Shown in pieces: positions 15,458-25,660 of a DNA stretch of 34,978 bases. The notes below the pieces were generated by a model that saw only the letters and a list, made by a program, of their open reading frames with translations, ran no database searches and had not been told where the DNA came from. Position 1 is the first letter of the stretch. Each line of letters starts with the position of its first letter. A program made the translations under genes and the position numbers. Where the stretch lies: positions 1 to 34,978 of the forward strand of contig NZ_JHXH01000020.1 of assembly GCF_000621805.1 (NCBI RefSeq), written 5' to 3'. Source of the stretch: Ruminococcus sp. FC2018. GTDB lineage: Bacteria > Bacillota > Clostridia > Oscillospirales > Ruminococcaceae.

Positions 15458-16567
15458 ATGAAATTTACCTGCGAGAAAAAAATGCTTATCGACGCTGTCA
15501 CCAATGTTTCAAAGGCAATAACCGAAAGAGCTCCCTTCCCTGCACTTGCGGGAATGAAGATGACTCTGAACAAGGAGGATCTTGAGCTTACAGGTTACAA
15601 TATGGAGATAGGTATAAAGACAAACATTACCGTTGAAAGCTCCGATTACGGTCAGTGCATAATAGATGCAGGGCTGTTTTCAAATATGCTGCGCAAGATG
15701 CCTGAGGATATTGTAATGATAGACGTATCCGGCAACTACCAGGTCACTGTGTCAAGCGGTGTTACCACCTTTAATCTTGTTGCCACCTCCGCAGATGAGT
15801 ACCCCGAGCTTCCTCTTATCAATTCCGATGAAAGTATAACTATCTCACAGCCTGTGCTTAAAAATATGATAGAACAGTCTGTTTTTGCAGTTGCAACCAC
15901 GGATATGAAACCAATTTTAAAAGGCGAGCTTTTTGAGATAGAGAACGGAAAGCTGACTCTGGCTGCTATCGACGGATACAGACTTGCGGTGAGGAGCGAG
16001 CCGATAAAATACGACGGAGCTAAAAAGTTTGTAGTTCCTGCAATAACCCTTTCAAAAGTCACAGAGCTGCTCAGCGACAATGAGGAGGACATGGCGGAGC
16101 TTTGTCCAACACTCAAGCACATTATCTTCAAGGTCAACGGCTATATGGTATATTCAAGACTTCTGGAGGGAGATTTCCACCCATATAGGTCGGCTATCCC
16201 CACAGAGAGCAAAACCGAGGTCTCCGTTGACAGAAAACAGCTTATCGCTACCCTTGAAAGAACTATGCTCATCATCAACGACAGAGCACCTTCACCTGTA
16301 AAATGCTACTTTGAAAACGATACGATAAAGATAAACTGCAAAACCTCCGTGGGAAAAATATCCGACGAGATAAGCGCAGTTATTGAAGGACCTGTTATCG
16401 AAATAGGCTTTAAGTGCAAATATCTCCTTGACCCGCTGAAAGTTATTGATGACGACAGGGTAAAGCTCCAGATGAACGGAAGCCTGCTGCCCATGAAGAT
16501 AGTTTCCTGCGACGAAAAGGAAAATTATACATATCTTGTGCTGCCTGTAAGGCTGCCAAAGGATTGA
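15458..16567 (+). CDS. dnaN: DNA polymerase III beta subunit (sliding clamp)
   Basis: The 369-residue clamp has the usual three-domain length (for example KNMIEQSVFAVATTDMKPIL and GDFHPYRSAIP) and ends in the typical LVLPVRL. It encircles DNA and tethers polymerase and repair proteins. The start ATG follows AAGGAGAG with normal spacing. A very long gap of 556 bp separates it from dnaA. Confidence 0.97.
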   Translation: MKFTCEKKMLIDAVTNVSKAITERAPFPALAGMKMTLNKEDLELTGYNMEIGIKTNITVESSDYGQCIIDAGLFSNMLRKMPEDIVMIDVSGNYQVTVSSGVTTFNLVATSADEYPELPLINSDESITISQPVLKNMIEQSVFAVATTDMKPILKGELFEIENGKLTLAAIDGYRLAVRSEPIKYDGAKKFVVPAITLSKVTELLSDNEEDMAELCPTLKHIIFKVNGYMVYSRLLEGDFHPYRSAIPTESKTEVSVDRKQLIATLERTMLIINDRAPSPVKCYFENDTIKINCKTSVGKISDEISAVIEGPVIEIGFKCKYLLDPLKVIDDDRVKLQMNGSLLPMKIVSCDEKENYTYLVLPVRLPKD

Positions 16568-16573
16568 TAAAAA

Positions 16574-16795
16574 ATGAAAACAGTTGACATTAAGATAAAT
16601 ACCGAGTTTATCAAGCTTGACTCGCTGCTTAAATTCGCAGGTATGGTGGAAACAGGCGGCATCGCTAAAGAGATAATCGCCGAGGAAAGAATAAAGGTCA
16701 ACGGCGAGGTATGCACCATGAGGGGGAAAAAGATCCGCCCGGGTGATAGGGTGCAGATCGACGAGCTTGATACAGAGATACTTGTAGTAAACTGA
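16574..16795 (+). CDS. yaaA: S4-domain RNA-binding protein (YaaA/RlbA-like)
   Basis: This 73-residue protein is one S4 domain: [20 protein letters not shown], then [21 protein letters not shown]. The same small gene lies between dnaN and recF in Bacillus and many Firmicutes. It starts 6 nt after dnaN and ends 3 nt before recF, so it is part of one operon. It probably binds rRNA or ribosome particles; the exact role is unsettled. Confidence 0.93.
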   Translation: MKTVDIKINTEFIKLDSLLKFAGMVETGGIAKEIIAEERIKVNGEVCTMRGKKIRPGDRVQIDELDTEILVVN

Positions 16796-16798
16796 TAT

Positions 16799-17941
16799 AT
16801 GTATATAACACAACTATCTGCCGACGGCTTTAAAAATCTTAAAGGCGTTGACATAAGACCCCACAAAGAGCTTAATATATTCTGCGGAGAAAATGCTCAG
16901 GGAAAAACAAATCTTATCGAGGCTATCTGGCTTTGTACAGGTGTTAGATCCTTCAGAAACACCAAGGATAAAGGCATGATAGCCATTGACAAGCAGATCA
17001 TGAATATCGAGGTTTCCTTCAAGGACAAATTCCGTGACCAGCGGATAAGATATGCCATGGAAAAGGGAAATATCCGTGAAAAGGGGCTTTTTCTCAATGG
17101 GGTAAGGGTGAAAAATCCTGCCAGGCTTTTCGGAAATCTGGACTGTGTGGTGTTTACTCCCGAGGATCTTGAGATCTCAAAGGGCTCTCCCGACAACAGA
17201 CGGCAGTTCATTGATCTGTGTGTGAGCCAGATAAAAAACAATTATGCAAATGTCTGCGCAAAATACGAAAGGATAATCGAGCACCGCAATGCGCTTTTGA
17301 AAAATATAGCCACGGGCAAAAGCTCAAAGGACGAGCTTGAGGGCTGGGACAACCAGCTGGCACAGCTTGGTTCGTACATTTCCCTTTTGAGATACAGCTA
17401 CACAAAAAAGCTGGAGATGTTTGCATCAAAGCTTTACAGCGAGATCTCGGGCGGCAGGGAGAATTTTTTTGTAAGCTACTATTCAACGGTTTTTGATAAG
17501 CTTGAAGGCAGGAACGATTACACCGCAGACCTTGCAAACGAGTATCTGAGTGTGCTGAAAAAGAACATTGACGAGGACATAAGATCGGGGTTCACACAAA
17601 AGGGTGTTCACCGTGACGATCTCGTTTCAAAAATAAACGGGCTGCTTTGCAGGGATTATGCTTCCCAGGGACAGCACAGGAGCGCAGCTTTGGTAATGAA
17701 GCTGGCGCAGGCATATATACTTGCCGAGGAGACAGGTGATCCGCCCTGTATACTCCTTGACGACGTGCTAAGCGAGCTTGATGTGAACAGACAGAAGTTT
17801 GTTATCTCAAAAATAAACGGTATGCAGGTTTTCATAACCTGCTGCGATAACAATATACCCTTTGGCAAAAACCAGCACGGAAAGCTTTTTAATATCGAAG
17901 CAGGAAGGATAAAGACCGGAAAAAGAAAGGAACAAAGCTGA
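16799..17941 (+). CDS. recF: DNA replication and repair protein RecF
   Basis: The 380-residue SMC-like ATPase helps load RecA at gaps. Walker A is GENAQGKTN (30-38), the ABC signature region is SQGQHRSAALVMKLAQA, and Walker B is CILLDDVLSELD. SPDNRRQFID is also typical of the family. ATG 16799 was chosen because it follows yaaA closely and the protein then aligns from MYITQLSADGFKN. Its stop overlaps the next start (TGATG). Confidence 0.97.
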   Translation: MYITQLSADGFKNLKGVDIRPHKELNIFCGENAQGKTNLIEAIWLCTGVRSFRNTKDKGMIAIDKQIMNIEVSFKDKFRDQRIRYAMEKGNIREKGLFLNGVRVKNPARLFGNLDCVVFTPEDLEISKGSPDNRRQFIDLCVSQIKNNYANVCAKYERIIEHRNALLKNIATGKSSKDELEGWDNQLAQLGSYISLLRYSYTKKLEMFASKLYSEISGGRENFFVSYYSTVFDKLEGRNDYTADLANEYLSVLKKNIDEDIRSGFTQKGVHRDDLVSKINGLLCRDYASQGQHRSAALVMKLAQAYILAEETGDPPCILLDDVLSELDVNRQKFVISKINGMQVFITCCDNNIPFGKNQHGKLFNIEAGRIKTGKRKEQS

Positions 17942-18201
17942 TGTATCTGCATCTGGGCAACGACTTTATGGTAAATGAGCGGGACATAATCGGGATATTC
18001 GATATTGAAAATTCCTCTGTCTCGCAGATAACAAAACAGTATCTCAGCCATGCATCAAAAAATGCAAGGGTGATAAGCTGTTCCTATGAAATGCCAAAAA
18101 GCTTTGTGGTGTGCCTTGATAAGGATCTGACGGAAACGGTCTATATCTCACAGCTTGCCTGCTCAACACTGCTGAAAAGACATAACAAGTATTCTCAATG
18201 A
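17941..18201 (+). CDS. remB: DUF370 family protein RemB (YaaB-like)
   Basis: This 86-residue protein of the RemA/RemB (DUF370) family starts MYLHLGNDFMVNERDIIGIF. The same gene follows recF in Bacillus, where RemB influences extracellular matrix expression. It shares one nucleotide with the recF stop, so it is translationally coupled. Downstream is a long palindromic element instead of a simple terminator. Confidence 0.9.
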   Translation: MYLHLGNDFMVNERDIIGIFDIENSSVSQITKQYLSHASKNARVISCSYEMPKSFVVCLDKDLTETVYISQLACSTLLKRHNKYSQ

Positions 18202-18205
18202 ACAA

Positions 18206-18416
18206 TTGGGAAGGACCCTTTTGAAGAAAGGCCGAGAACGGCTTTGCCGTTCTCTCGGGAGTAACCGTGGTAACGGTTACTCCGTCCCATCAAACCCCAC
18301 CCCTAAAACTTTTATTGCTTTTTCGCCGTTCGGGTCTGCGACCCAAACAACGAAAAAGTAGTGAGAGTTCAGAGTAAGATATGAAGAGTGACTCTTTCAA
18401 GAGAGAACTCTCAACT
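18206..18416 (+). repeat. Long palindromic intergenic element, copy A (with two extra hairpins)
   Basis: This is one of four related elements. Shared parts are CCCTTTTGAAG near the 5' end, a 34-nt stretch (18291-18324) identical to copy C (25211-25244), and a 22-nt stretch (18351-18372) identical to copy C (25273-25294). The core is an inverted repeat around the triloop TGC at 18337-18339 (GGGTC and GACCC). The left arm carries two further perfect hairpins that copies B and C lack: a 9-bp stem at 18234-18254 and a 10-bp stem at 18259-18284. It lies between remB and gyrB and fills most of that 315-bp gap. Confidence 0.8.
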
Positions 18417-18468
18417 GCTCGTTGAAAATATTTCTGTATTCTTTCAACAATGCAGAACAAATAACTGA

Positions 18469-20469
<2,001 letters not shown>

Positions 20470-20501
20470 TGATCAGATCTATCACAGCAGGCTGATGAAC
20501 T

Positions 20502-20667
20502 GCTGGGGAAAACCCTTTTGGAGAAGGGTTATTCCCCAGACCCCTTTCCTAAACCTCTTAATGATTTTTACAGTATGGGAAATAGATTCCCCATACTGTA
20601 AAAATGACTGAAAGTCTAAAAAAGAGCATGGAGAACAGCACTTCCAAGAGGATACTCTCAACATTTC
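20502..20667 (+). repeat. Long palindromic intergenic element, copy B
   Basis: The element begins with GGGGAAAACCCTTTTGGAG, continues with CCCC-rich sequence and CCTAAACCTCTTAATGA, and then a perfect 15-bp inverted repeat (20565-20579 with 20590-20604; TTTTTACAGTATGGG). The right arm (GACTGAAAGTCTAA, then ACTTCCAAGAGG) is an imperfect complement of the left arm. It is closest to copy D. The T run is on the outer 5' side and the A run on the 3' side, so it is not an intrinsic terminator on either strand. It occupies the gyrB downstream gap. Confidence 0.8.
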
Positions 20668-20760
20668 AGCAGCTTGTTGCAATAGATTTGAAAATCACAT
20701 ATCAGGTACTTTACATACACCACATTGTTTTCAAAAACAAGGAAAGGTCTATTAAATAAT

Positions 20761-21435
20761 ATGGCGGAGAAAAATGATTTTAAAAGCTTTGAGGAAAAAG
20801 AGCTTGAAGAATACGACGCACAGGCTATAAAAGATGCCGACAGCTTCGACGAGCAGCCTATGCTGGTTGTGGACTACGACGTTAAAAACGAGGAGGAGGA
20901 CAGAGCTTTCCGTGCCTATCAGAAAAAGTTTGTCTATCCCCATAACTGGAAAGTTACCGCAGCCTTTGCTGTTGTTGCGGCAGCTTTTATCGTGTCCATA
21001 ATAAAATACCCCGGCGGCTATCTTAACTATGTGCTGCTGGCTATATGCCTTGTGGTCATAGCTCTTACCTGGTACAACAGTGTAAGGATAAGAAAATATC
21101 TTGTAAGGGCGCTTAAAGAGCTTGAGGACGACAGATACAGATTTACCCTCTACGAAAGCGGATTTATGATAGAAACTATTGTGTCCGAGGAGGAAAAGAA
21201 ATCAGAGGACTATGTTCCCATAAAGCCCAGACGTGTGCATCTTGGGGACAACAGCGACAAGAACAACGACACCGTTGAGGTCATCGAAAATGACGAGATG
21301 TTTATTATCATCATCGAAAAAGAGACCCTGTATGTGCTTAGCAAACGGCTTCTCAGCCAGCAGCAGCAAGAGGTCATCCGTGACAAGTTCACAGGCGAGC
21401 TTGCCGAGGGTTACCACCTTATAACCGAAAATTAA
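20761..21435 (+). CDS. Two-TM membrane protein with YcxB-like cytoplasmic domain
   Basis: The protein has 224 residues counted from ATG 20761; an in-frame TTG at 20725 is less likely because it has no ribosome-binding site. An acidic N-terminal tail of about 55 residues precedes two TM helices (AAFAVVAAAFIVSIIKY and VLLAICLVVIALTWY). The C-terminal region has an alternating pattern (YRFTLYESGFMIET) that resembles YcxB-like domains. The resemblance is modest and no catalytic residues are seen. Its place between gyrB and gyrA is unusual, since these are often adjacent. It may have been inserted with copy B upstream. Confidence 0.7.
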   Translation: MAEKNDFKSFEEKELEEYDAQAIKDADSFDEQPMLVVDYDVKNEEEDRAFRAYQKKFVYPHNWKVTAAFAVVAAAFIVSIIKYPGGYLNYVLLAICLVVIALTWYNSVRIRKYLVRALKELEDDRYRFTLYESGFMIETIVSEEEKKSEDYVPIKPRRVHLGDNSDKNNDTVEVIENDEMFIIIIEKETLYVLSKRLLSQQQQEVIRDKFTGELAEGYHLITEN

Positions 21436-21484
21436 ATTATTTCATATATCATTTCCGTAAATGCGGAAGATTGGAGTGACTTTT

Positions 21485-24031
21485 TTGAGCGACTATAATG
21501 TTATTGACACAGATGTTGAAAAGATAATGAAAGAATCTTTCATTCAATATTCTATGGCAGTAATCGTTTCCAGAGCCCTGCCGGACGTAAGGGACGGTCT
21601 GAAGCCTGTCCACAGGCGTATTTTGTACACCATGTACGAAAACGGACTTACCCCCGACCAGCCGTACAGAAAGTGCGCCGACACGGTAGGTTCCGTGCTG
21701 GGTAAATATCACCCCCACGGCGACGCATCGGTTTACGATGCCCTTGTGCGCCTTGCCCAGAGCTTTTCTCTGAGGTACCCTCTGGTTGACGGTCACGGAA
21801 ACTTCGGTTCCGTTGACGGTGACCCTCCGGCTGCTTATCGTTATACCGAGGCTAAAATGGCAAAGATGTCCATGAATATGCTCACGGACATAAACAAGGA
21901 AACTGTTGATTTCCAGTCAAACTACGACGACAGACTCAAAGAGCCTGTGGTTTTGCCCTCAAGGTTCCCAAACCTTCTGTGCAACGGTTCCACCGGTATC
22001 GCCGTAGGTATGGCTACAAACATACCCCCTCACAACCTCCACGAGATCATCGAGGGCATGAAGTGCGTGATGAAAAACCCCGACTGCACTCTTGATGAGC
22101 TTATGGAACACGTTAAGGGACCGGACTTCCCTACCGGCGGAATAATAATGGGCAGAGCAGGCATAAGAGCTGCCTATGCCACAGGCAAGGGCAAGATAAC
22201 CCTGCGTTCACAGACCTCTATCGAGGAGATAAACGGCAGAAACTGCATTATCGTCACCGAGATACCTTACATGGTCAACAAGGCAAGACTGTGTGTTTCT
22301 ATCGCAGACCTTGTAAAGGATAAGAGAATTGACGGCATACATGACCTTAACGACGAATCCGGCAAGGACGGTATGCGTATCGTTATCAAGCTCAAAAAAG
22401 ACGCCAACCCCCAGGTGGTGCTCAACAAGCTGTTTTCTTACACCCAGCTCCAGGACACTGTGGGCGTTATCATGCTGGCTCTTGTAAACGGTATCCCTAA
22501 GGTGCTCACGCTTAAAGAGTGCCTTGAACAGTATATCGACTTCCAGGTTGAGGTCATCAGAAGAAGGACACAGTTTGACCTGAAAAAGGCAAAAGAGAGA
22601 GAGCATATCCTCCAGGGTCTTGTAACAGCCCTTGATAACATTGATGAGGTCATCGAGATAATGAAGTCCTCAAAGAATGTTCCCCAGGCTAAGGAAAGGC
22701 TTTGCGAGCGTTTTGGTCTGTCCGAGGTACAGGCTGACCATATCGCACAGATGACTCTGGGCAGACTCACAGGTCTTGAAAGACAGAAGATAATCGACGA
22801 ACTGGCAGAGATAAAGCTGAAGGTGGCAGACCTTGAGGATATCCTTGCAAACCACCAGAGAGTGCTTGACATCATTATCGAGGAAGTTGAGCAGATACAG
22901 GATAAGTTCGGCGACGAAAGAAGAACGAGAATAGAAAATGTAAGCGGTGAGGTGGATATCGAGGACCTTATCCCCGAGGAGGAAAGCTTTGTCACCTACA
23001 CCAAGGACGGATATATCAAGAGAACGCCTATCAGCGAGTACCATGCCCAGAAGCGTGGAGGCAAGGGCGTTACCGGCATGAAGCAGCGTGAGGACGACTA
23101 CGTTGAGGAGATGTACACCTGCTCTACCCATGATTTCATGCTGTTTATATCCAATAAGGGCATTATGTACAAGCTCAAATGCTACGAGCTGCCCGAGGGT
23201 TCAAAGGCTTCAAGAGGCACAAATATCGTCAACGTTCTGCCACTTGAAAACGACGAGAAAATCGCCGCAATGATAAAGACCGACAGCTTTGACGAGGGAA
23301 AATATATAGTTATGGTCACCAAAAACGGCAAGATCAAGCGTACTCCTCTTTCGGCATACAAGAACGTGAGAAAGAACGGTCTGCGTGCTATTGGACTTGA
23401 CGAGGGCGACGAGATCGAGGGCGTAAGAATGACCAGCGGCAAGAACCAGCTTATTGTGGCAACACATAACGGTTACGCTATCAGAGTCAACGAGACCGAC
23501 ATCAGACAGATGTCAAGAACTGCTCACGGCGTAAGAGCTATCAAGCTCCGTGAGGGCGACTACGTTGTTTCAATGGCCAGAGTGCGTGACGGTGCGGCAG
23601 TGCTCACCGTTGCGGAAAACGGTCTGGGCAGGCGTGTTGCGCTTGAAAATTACCGTATCCAGCGCAGAGGCGGCTACGGCATGATGAACTATAAAAACGG
23701 CGGCGTCTGCGGCATAAAGGTGGTTGATGACGAGGACGATATCATCATGATATCCACCGACGGCGTTGTTATCAGAATAAGAGCCTGCGATATCAGCATT
23801 ATGGGCAGATATTCAAAGGGTGTTCGCCTTATGCGTGTAAGCGAGGAAGGCAAGGTAGTTGCGTTCACACGTACCGAGCACGAGGAAGATGCGGAGATCT
23901 CCGAGGTAGAGCAGGCGTCGGAAGAGGACATCGCTCAGGCTGCCGAGGAAGAGGCAAACGAGGTAGTCGCCGAGGATACAGCTCCCGATGACGAGGACGC
24001 TGTTGACGACGGAAACGACGACGAAGAATAA
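21485..24031 (+). CDS. gyrA: DNA gyrase subunit A
   Basis: The 848-residue breakage-reunion subunit carries the catalytic tyrosine in [10 protein letters not shown] (Y120) and the gyrase-specific GyrA box as QKRGGKG in the C-terminal beta-pinwheel, so it is GyrA and not ParC. A long acidic tail follows the last blade. TTG 21485 is preferred as start because GGAG lies 8 nt upstream and the protein then begins [12 protein letters not shown]; an in-frame ATG at 21461 has no good site. In the quinolone-determining region the residue aligned with E. coli Ser83 is Ala ([11 protein letters not shown]81), as in mycobacteria. Confidence 0.96.
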   Translation: MSDYNVIDTDVEKIMKESFIQYSMAVIVSRALPDVRDGLKPVHRRILYTMYENGLTPDQPYRKCADTVGSVLGKYHPHGDASVYDALVRLAQSFSLRYPLVDGHGNFGSVDGDPPAAYRYTEAKMAKMSMNMLTDINKETVDFQSNYDDRLKEPVVLPSRFPNLLCNGSTGIAVGMATNIPPHNLHEIIEGMKCVMKNPDCTLDELMEHVKGPDFPTGGIIMGRAGIRAAYATGKGKITLRSQTSIEEINGRNCIIVTEIPYMVNKARLCVSIADLVKDKRIDGIHDLNDESGKDGMRIVIKLKKDANPQVVLNKLFSYTQLQDTVGVIMLALVNGIPKVLTLKECLEQYIDFQVEVIRRRTQFDLKKAKEREHILQGLVTALDNIDEVIEIMKSSKNVPQAKERLCERFGLSEVQADHIAQMTLGRLTGLERQKIIDELAEIKLKVADLEDILANHQRVLDIIIEEVEQIQDKFGDERRTRIENVSGEVDIEDLIPEEESFVTYTKDGYIKRTPISEYHAQKRGGKGVTGMKQREDDYVEEMYTCSTHDFMLFISNKGIMYKLKCYELPEGSKASRGTNIVNVLPLENDEKIAAMIKTDSFDEGKYIVMVTKNGKIKRTPLSAYKNVRKNGLRAIGLDEGDEIEGVRMTSGKNQLIVATHNGYAIRVNETDIRQMSRTAHGVRAIKLREGDYVVSMARVRDGAAVLTVAENGLGRRVALENYRIQRRGGYGMMNYKNGGVCGIKVVDDEDDIIMISTDGVVIRIRACDISIMGRYSKGVRLMRVSEEGKVVAFTRTEHEEDAEISEVEQASEEDIAQAAEEEANEVVAEDTAPDDEDAVDDGNDDEE

Positions 24032-24040
24032 ATAGCAGCG

Positions 24041-24075
24041 AAACCAACAGTACCCCTGTGTGCTGTTGGTTTTTG
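24041..24075 (+). terminator. Intrinsic terminator after gyrA
   Basis: AACCAACAG pairs with CTGTTGGTT across a 12-nt loop and is followed by a T run, 10 nt past the gyrA stop. Confidence 0.9.
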
Positions 24076-24116
24076 CGATAATTCGGATAAAAACACTCGG
24101 CAGAGAGGGTGAGAAA

Positions 24117-24347
24117 ATGACTATCCTTGTTCCCGCAATGCTTGATGAAACGTTCGAGCTGTTAAAGGCGGCGTTTGCGTCAGAGAAAGTTAAGGTGGTG
24201 CTGCTGAAAAATTCAAGCGGCGTTATCAACTCGGGACTTGAATTTGTCCACAACGACTTGTGCTGTCCCTGCGCAATTATGGTCGGGCAGCGAGGTCAAC
24301 ATCTACAACCGTGCCGAAATGCTGCTTACACCTATGATTATCAATGA
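24117..24347 (+). pseudogene. Fragment of a 2-hydroxyacyl-CoA dehydratase activase (DUF2229) gene
   Basis: An ATG with a good GAGAGGGTGAG site opens a frame whose first about 58 residues resemble DUF2229 activase proteins (start MTILVPAMLDETFELLKAAF; then INSGLEFVHND, CCPCAIMVGQ). After the GQ the sequence loses resemblance and stops soon, whereas family members continue for hundreds of residues. In another frame the last 75 nt encode GSEVNIYNRAEMLLTPM and more, ending in a TGA that overlaps the ATG of the next gene. This suggests that a deletion around 24285-24297 joined the activase start to the end of a different gene. The identity of that second piece is not recognised. Confidence 0.55.
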
Positions 24348-24365
24348 CAAAAAGGGAGAAAAACC

Positions 24366-25148
24366 ATGACAACTATAAACGACATTTACAATCACATTAA
24401 CTCTATTGCCCCTTACAGCGCACAGGAAAGCTACGATAACAGCGGACTTTGCGTGGGCAATAAAAACCGTGAAGTAACAAATGTGCTTATCGCCCTGGAC
24501 GTAACAAAGGATATTATCCTTGAGGCAAAACAAAAAAATGCACAGCTTATCCTTACTCACCACCCTGTTATTTTCCATGCCCTGAAAGCTATCGACCCGG
24601 AAACTGTGGTGGGTATGCTGCTGGAAAACTCCGTGGCAGCCCTGTGCGCTCACACTAATTTTGACAGTGCGCTGATGAACGATATCCTGTGCAAAAAGCT
24701 GGAGCTTGCCCCGGTGGAACCGCTGTGCGAGGAAAACGGCGTGGCAATGGGCTGTGTGTGCGCCCTTGAAAAAGAGATGAGCGCAAAGGAGCTTGCAAAG
24801 CATATCCGCAGCTGCCTTGACAACACGGTGGTGCGCTACAACGACCTTGATAAGACCGGTATGTACCAAAGCAGAATGATAACCAGAGTTGCGGTGTGCT
24901 CCGGCAGCGGCGGAAGCCTGTGGCGGGACGCACTTTCAAAGGGCTGCGACGCACTTATAACAGGTGATGTGAAGCACGATGTATTCATTGACGCACAAAA
25001 CAGCGGTCTGAGCGTGTTTGATGCAGGGCATTTCCACACCGAGAATATCTTTTGCAGGTACATGAAAGAGGAGCTGTCAAAGCAGTTTCCCCGGGTGGAC
25101 TTTGAGGTGGCAGCCAACAACGTTGAGGTCGTGTCGTACAGATTGTAG
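24366..25148 (+). CDS. Nif3-like dinuclear metal-centre protein
   Basis: This 260-residue member of the Nif3/YqfO (DUF34) family forms toroidal hexamers with a two-metal site. The metal ligands are visible in LILTHHPVIFH, CAHTNFDSA and the C-terminal DAGHFHTENIF. Family members are often annotated as GTP cyclohydrolase I type 2, but the physiological role is not settled. It usually follows trmK; here the upstream gene is broken and its stop overlaps this start (ATGA). Confidence 0.93.
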   Translation: MTTINDIYNHINSIAPYSAQESYDNSGLCVGNKNREVTNVLIALDVTKDIILEAKQKNAQLILTHHPVIFHALKAIDPETVVGMLLENSVAALCAHTNFDSALMNDILCKKLELAPVEPLCEENGVAMGCVCALEKEMSAKELAKHIRSCLDNTVVRYNDLDKTGMYQSRMITRVAVCSGSGGSLWRDALSKGCDALITGDVKHDVFIDAQNSGLSVFDAGHFHTENIFCRYMKEELSKQFPRVDFEVAANNVEVVSYRL

Positions 25149-25177
25149 GAATTTATCATCATACGCATGGTGAATAC

Positions 25178-25336
25178 TGGGGAGGACCCTTTTGAAAAAG
25201 GGTCTCTCCCCAAACCCCACCCCTAAAACTTTTATTGCTTTTTCTGCACAAGATGTCTGCGACATCTTGCACCGAAAAAGTAGTGAGAGTTCAGGAGGAG
25301 AGATTAAGAGGAAACACTTTCAAGAGGTCACCTCAA
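25178..25336 (+). repeat. Long palindromic intergenic element, copy C
   Basis: The element starts with GGGGAGGACCCTTTTGAAAAA and has the 34-nt and 22-nt stretches identical to copy A. The core is a perfect 9-bp inverted repeat (CAAGATGTC) around the triloop TGC at 25258-25260. The arms continue as an imperfect inverted repeat to both ends: left CCCTTTTGAAAAAGGG opposite right CACTTTCAAGAGG. The axis is at the middle of the element, so the whole about 160 bp is one long hairpin. It follows the Nif3 gene by 30 bp. Confidence 0.82.
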
Positions 25337-25361
25337 TTATTTACCAAACATACGATGATAA

Positions 25362-25631
25362 TTCGGATTTACCACATTATCCTTGCATAGTAGTTGGGGA
25401 TATTCTCTTGGTGCTCTACCGGCAGGGACCTTCTGGAAGTATTGTTCTCCAATCTCTTTTCTTAGACTCTCAGTTATTTTTACATATCGGGCAGTATGCC
25501 CGATGTGTAAAAATCATTAAAAGTTTTAGGAAGGGGGCTTGGGGGATAACCCTTTTTCAAAAGGGTTTCCACCAATAAAGCACCAAAAGGGTTTCCCCCG
25601 ACTGCCACGCAGGGGTACTGCGGTAAATTCT
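25362..25631 (-). repeat. Long palindromic intergenic element, copy D (about 270 bp)
   Basis: Read on the minus strand, it has AACCCTTTTGAAAAAGGG, CCTAAAACTTTTAATGA and a core TTTTTACA...TGTAAAAA with loop AGTAT at 25493-25497, closest to copy B. The inverted repeat continues beyond the part shared with the others: 25362-25424 is about 70 % complementary (by eye) to 25569-25631, with differences mostly transitions. The axis of the core coincides with the centre of the whole 270 bp. It faces copy C and ends 30 bp before rqcH. Confidence 0.78.
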
Positions 25632-25660
25632 GATTTATAGCAGGAACAGGAGAAAACAAA

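Noticed and set aside
20565-20604. Core palindromes of the intergenic elements as intrinsic terminators
   Set aside because: On both strands the T run is at the 5' side and the A run at the 3' side of the stem, the opposite of an intrinsic terminator.
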